From Thiomargarita sp. (GTDB lineage Bacteria; Pseudomonadota; Gammaproteobacteria; Beggiatoales; Beggiatoaceae), in assembly GCA_020721025.1 (NCBI GenBank), contig DYNO01000056.1, positions 1 to 17,014 on the forward strand: a stretch of 17,014 bases of DNA, given 5' to 3'. Below, piece after piece: positions 14,035 through 17,014 of the stretch; position 1 is the first letter of the stretch, and every line of letters begins with the position of its first letter. Both the position numbers and the translations under genes were made by a program. The notes beneath the pieces are model-generated. The model had not been told where the DNA came from. It saw nothing but the letters and a program-made list of their open reading frames with translations, and did not search any database.

Positions 14035-15417
14035 ATGTCTCTGATTCTTGCGATTCTTGCTTTTATTGTTGTTATCGGTATTCTCGTTACAGTTCATGAA
14101 TTTGGACACTATTTAGTCGCGCGGCTTTGCGGCGTGAAAGTTTTGCGTTTTTCCATTGGATTTGGGCAGATTTTATGGCACCAGCGTTTTAGTCGTGATA
14201 GCACCGAATTTGTTGTGGCTGCAATTCCACTGGGCGGCTATGTGAAAATGCTCGACGAGCGAGAAACGGAGGTTGAAATTCCCGCAGAAGAGCTGCCACG
14301 CGCTTTTAATCGTCAGTCGGTGGCGGTGCGTGCGGCAATTGTGGCGGCGGGACCGATTTTTAATTTTATTTTTGCCATCATCGCGTACAGCATTATTTTT
14401 ATGTTGGGCGTGACGGGATTGAAACCGATCATCGGTGAAGTTGCCCCTGAAGGGGTCGCGCAACAAGCGGGATTTTATTCGGGCGATCAAATCGTTGCAG
14501 TCAATGGCATCACGACCTTGCGCTGGGACAGTGTGGTGCAAATCACCTTACGTCAACTGTTGCAAAACGCGCCCACTGTCACTTACACGGTTAAAAATTC
14601 ACAGAATAATCAATATGATAAAACGCTACATTTGGAAAAACTGACCATTGATGATATTGCCGAAGGACGATTTTTTACAAAATTAGGCTTTGAACGCTTT
14701 TTGCCCCCCTTACCCGCGATTATTGACAAAGTAGCACCGAACACGCCGGCAGAACAGGCTGATTTGCGTCCGGGCGATAAAATTATCTCCATTGACGGAC
14801 AGACGGTGAGCAGTTTGCAACAGTGGTTAATTTACGTGTCGCAACGCCCAAAACAGCAAATTACCCTAGTTTTAGAACGTACTATAGCAGGTCAAATGCA
14901 ATCTATGACAGTGACATTGACTCCGTATGAGGTTGAAGGAAAAGGTAAAATTGGCGTGTATATGCAATCACCGAAGGAATTCCCTCCCGAATATTTAGCA
15001 ACAGAATATTACAGTTTGTTTCCCGCGATTGCAAAGGGAGTTGAGAAAACTTGGGAATATAGCGTGTTGACGTTGCAACTTCTGGTCAAGATGCTGAAAT
15101 TGGAAGTTTCTGCAAAAAATATCAGTGGTCCCGTGACCATCGCGGAAGTGGCGGGCAAAAGTGCTCAAGTGGGCTTGATTCCCTTTCTCACCTTTTTGGC
15201 AATTGTGAGCATCAGTTTGGGGGTGTTGAATTTGCTCCCGATTCCGATATTGGACGGTGGGCATTTGTTCATGTATCTGATTGAAGCAATTAAAGGTTCG
15301 CCCTTGAATGAAACTGCGGAAATGATGTTACAACGGGTTGGATTGACATTATTGTTGTGCTTGATGGCATTGGCATTATTTAATGATTTTGAGCGGTTGT
15401 TTCATTTTATGAATTAA
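14035..15417 (+). CDS. rseP: Site-2 zinc metalloprotease RseP
   Basis: Inner-membrane protease that makes the second cut in anti-sigma factors such as RseA, releasing the envelope-stress sigma factor. The 460-residue protein has the zinc motif HEFGH (H21, E22, H25) in the first membrane helix. A conserved GGYVKMLDERE follows at about 62-72. Two PDZ domains come next (about 125-195 and 220-295), and the third zinc ligand is D407 in LLPIPILDGGHLF within a late membrane helix. The ATG at 14035 has no clear ribosome site, but the N-terminal homology fits. In many gammaproteobacteria it lies between dxr and bamA; neither is next to it here. A TAAAAT -10-like sequence at 13993-13998 lacks a good -35. 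Confidence 0.96.
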   Translation: MSLILAILAFIVVIGILVTVHEFGHYLVARLCGVKVLRFSIGFGQILWHQRFSRDSTEFVVAAIPLGGYVKMLDERETEVEIPAEELPRAFNRQSVAVRAAIVAAGPIFNFIFAIIAYSIIFMLGVTGLKPIIGEVAPEGVAQQAGFYSGDQIVAVNGITTLRWDSVVQITLRQLLQNAPTVTYTVKNSQNNQYDKTLHLEKLTIDDIAEGRFFTKLGFERFLPPLPAIIDKVAPNTPAEQADLRPGDKIISIDGQTVSSLQQWLIYVSQRPKQQITLVLERTIAGQMQSMTVTLTPYEVEGKGKIGVYMQSPKEFPPEYLATEYYSLFPAIAKGVEKTWEYSVLTLQLLVKMLKLEVSAKNISGPVTIAEVAGKSAQVGLIPFLTFLAIVSISLGVLNLLPIPILDGGHLFMYLIEAIKGSPLNETAEMMLQRVGLTLLLCLMALALFNDFERLFHFMN

Positions 15418-15477
15418 ATTTGCTTTCGGATAACTCTATTATCAATTTTGGGAGTGGCACAGCAGTTTAATCTAATT

Positions 15478-15491
15478 TTCAATCGGTTGAA
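15478..15491 (+). terminator. Small hairpin after rseP
   Basis: TTCAA-tcgg-TTGAA forms a five-pair stem with a four-base loop, 61 bases after the rseP stop, inside a wider CACAG (15458-15462) / CTGTG (15495-15499) pair. A weak TTTT follows at 15501-15504. It could end rseP transcripts, but the stem is short. Confidence 0.25.
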
Positions 15492-15578
15492 GTTCTGTGA
15501 TTTTAAAAATGCTATGAATTCTGATTCACACATGAGTCGTGCTGAATGGACACTAAAAACCTAAGATTTACCCTTTTA

Positions 15579-15587
15579 TGCTATCAT
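15579..15587 (+). promoter_or_regulatory. Extended -10 promoter of glyA
   Basis: TGCTATCAT is a good extended -10 (TG-N-TATCAT); no strong -35 is seen, as is usual for this class. It predicts a leader of about 29 bases, too short for a glycine riboswitch. Confidence 0.45.
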
Positions 15588-15622
15588 TTACGACCTCTTA
15601 CCTCATTATTTAAGGATAGCCC

Positions 15623-16879
15623 ATGTTTAACAAACAGATGAATATTGCTGAATTTGACCCAGAACTTGCCCACGCGCTGCAACATGAAATCACGCGCCAA
15701 GAAGAACATTTGGAGTTGATTGCGTCGGAAAATTACACCAGTCCCCGCGTGTTGGAAGCACAAGGCTCTGTTTTAACAAATAAATATGCCGAAGGTTATC
15801 CGGGAAAACGTTATTATGGTGGCTGTGAATTTGTCGATATCGCAGAGCAATTAGCTATCGACCGGGCAAAACAATTATTCGGCGCGGATTATGCGAATGT
15901 GCAACCTCATTCCGGTTCTTCAGCCAATACAGCAGTTTACATGGCATTGCTTGAACCGCATGATACTGTGTTGGGCATGAGTTTGGCGCATGGTGGGCAT
16001 TTGACGCATGGGGCAAAAGTGAATTTCTCTGGCAAAATTTACCATTCCGTGCAATATGGTTTGCATCCTGAAACCGAAGAAATTGATTACGATCAAGTAG
16101 AAAGTTTGGCATTGGAACACAAGCCGAAGATGATCATGAGCGGTTTTAGTGCCTATTCACGCGTGGTTGATTGGCAGCGGTTACGTGAAATTTCTGACAA
16201 AGTGGGTGCGTACTTGGTCGCGGATATGGCGCATGTCGCAGGCTTGGTTGCCGTAGGGTTGTATCCCAGTCCGGTGCAGATTGCCGATGTCACCACCACC
16301 ACCACGCATAAAACTTTACGGGGTCCACGGGGTGGCTTGATTTTGGCGAAATCGAATCCTGATATTGAGAAGAAATTGAATTCGCTCGTTTTTCCCGGTA
16401 TCCAAGGGGGCCCATTGATGCACGTTATCGCGGCGAAAGCGGTGGCATTGCAAGAAGCCTTGCAACCAGAATTTAAAATCTATCAAGCCCAAGTGATTGA
16501 AAATGCTCGTGCGATGGTGGCTGTGATGCAACAACGCGGTTATAAAATTGTTTCGGGTGGCACGGATAATCATTTGTTTTTAGTCAATTTAGTCAACAAA
16601 GGCATCACCGGTAAAGCTGCCGATGCTGCGCTGGGTAACGCCAATATCACGGTCAATAAAAATGCAGTGCCGAATGATCCCCAATCACCTTTTGTCACCA
16701 GCGGTATTCGGATTGGTACGCCCGCGATGACTACGCGTGGTTTGGGGGTTGCCGAAGTGCAGCAAGTGGCGAATTGGATTTGTGATATTTTGGATGATGT
16801 GAATAACGAAGCCATTCAATCGACTGTGAAAGCGCAAGTCCTAACCTTGTGTGCGAAATTTCCAGTTTATGAAAAGTAA
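15623..16879 (+). CDS. glyA: Serine hydroxymethyltransferase
   Basis: Pyridoxal-phosphate enzyme interconverting serine plus tetrahydrofolate with glycine plus methylene-tetrahydrofolate, the main source of one-carbon units. The 418-residue length is standard. Motifs are ELIASENYTSPRV (31-43), KYAEGYPGKRYYGG (54-67), QPHSGSSAN (94-102), and the cofactor lysine K230 in TTTTTHKTLRGPRGG. AAGGA at 15612-15616 is 6 bases before the ATG. It appears to be a single-gene unit with its own promoter-like sequence and a hairpin terminator. Confidence 0.98.
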   Translation: MFNKQMNIAEFDPELAHALQHEITRQEEHLELIASENYTSPRVLEAQGSVLTNKYAEGYPGKRYYGGCEFVDIAEQLAIDRAKQLFGADYANVQPHSGSSANTAVYMALLEPHDTVLGMSLAHGGHLTHGAKVNFSGKIYHSVQYGLHPETEEIDYDQVESLALEHKPKMIMSGFSAYSRVVDWQRLREISDKVGAYLVADMAHVAGLVAVGLYPSPVQIADVTTTTTHKTLRGPRGGLILAKSNPDIEKKLNSLVFPGIQGGPLMHVIAAKAVALQEALQPEFKIYQAQVIENARAMVAVMQQRGYKIVSGGTDNHLFLVNLVNKGITGKAADAALGNANITVNKNAVPNDPQSPFVTSGIRIGTPAMTTRGLGVAEVQQVANWICDILDDVNNEAIQSTVKAQVLTLCAKFPVYEK

Positions 16880-16900
16880 TTGACCATCAAGAAATGAAAG

Positions 16901-16944
16901 AGTTGCTCGTTATCAAGTTTCACTTGAGGTAGTGAGCAACTTTT
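16901..16944 (+). terminator. Intrinsic terminator of glyA
   Basis: AGTTGCTC (16901-16908) pairs perfectly with GAGCAACT (16934-16941). The stem continues inward with GU-tolerant pairs GTTATC/GGTAGT and an AAGT-ttc-ACTT apex, making a long hairpin that ends in TTTT. It starts 22 bases after the stop codon. Confidence 0.75.
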
Positions 16945-16970
16945 GCTTTGAAGGGAATTCTCAAGAATTT

Positions 16971-17003
16971 AAACCTGCCAAGTTTTAGAAACCAGACAGG
17001 TTT
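16971..17003. repeat. 33-bp interspersed palindromic element, copy B
   Basis: Arms aaacctgccaagttt (16971-16985) and aaaccagacaggttt (16989-17003) flank a 3-base spacer. Twelve of 15 arm positions are complementary. Same length, arm size and spacer as the copy at 6556-6588, with 27 of 33 identical bases. Confidence 0.75.
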
Positions 17004-17014
17004 CAATCCATCAA

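Noticed and set aside
14173..14541. 122-codon minus-strand frame inside rseP
   Set aside because: Shadow frame rich in His, Arg and Asn, opposite a clear conserved gene.

Overview
The window reads as a chromosomal segment of an AT-rich gammaproteobacterium. The gene set is a housekeeping one: glutamyl-tRNA reductase, shikimate kinase, the site-2 protease RseP and serine hydroxymethyltransferase. Alongside it are a Fur-type iron control region, a periplasmic alpha-carbonic anhydrase and a type IV pilin-like domain. Protein flavour, base composition and short interspersed palindromes fit a Beggiatoa/Thiotrichales-like sulfur oxidiser. That placement is inference from memory; no marker gene in the window proves it.

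Layout. On the minus strand, 171-1352 encodes a class I aminotransferase with a GTG start set by a strong GGAGG site. Everything else is on the plus strand. Positions 1353-1958 hold a divergent control region with an exact 63-bp tandem duplication; each copy carries a Fur-box-like site. It precedes feoB (1959-4262), which has no feoA, and a TviB/WbpO-type nucleotide-sugar dehydrogenase (4306-5586). Next come a secreted alpha-carbonic anhydrase (5770-6522), a 480-bp gap with a 33-bp palindromic element, and hemA (7003-8268). These are followed by a small YdcH/DUF465 protein (8369-8614) and aroK (8708-9271). A 100-bp imperfect palindrome (9327-9426) precedes three closely spaced genes: a V-type ATPase subunit E-like protein, an exported NagZ-like GH3 glycosidase and a CitE-family lyase. 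Then come an exported DUF945-like protein with a type IV pilin-like C-terminal domain (12426-13838), rseP (14035-15417), glyA (15623-16879) with a hairpin terminator, and a second copy of the 33-bp palindrome at the right edge.

How the genes fit together. There is no single pathway here. hemA, aroK, rseP and glyA are not next to their frequent partners (prfA, aroB, bamA). FeoB (ferrous iron uptake) and HemA (first committed step of tetrapyrrole synthesis) both relate to iron metabolism, but they lie about 2.7 kb apart with unrelated genes between them. The most unusual items are the DUF945-pilin fusion, the duplicated Fur-box module ahead of feoB, the lone V-ATPase E-like gene beside a GH3 enzyme and a CitE-like lyase, and several large inverted repeats in the gaps. 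No CRISPR array, tRNA, rRNA or intact insertion sequence was seen.
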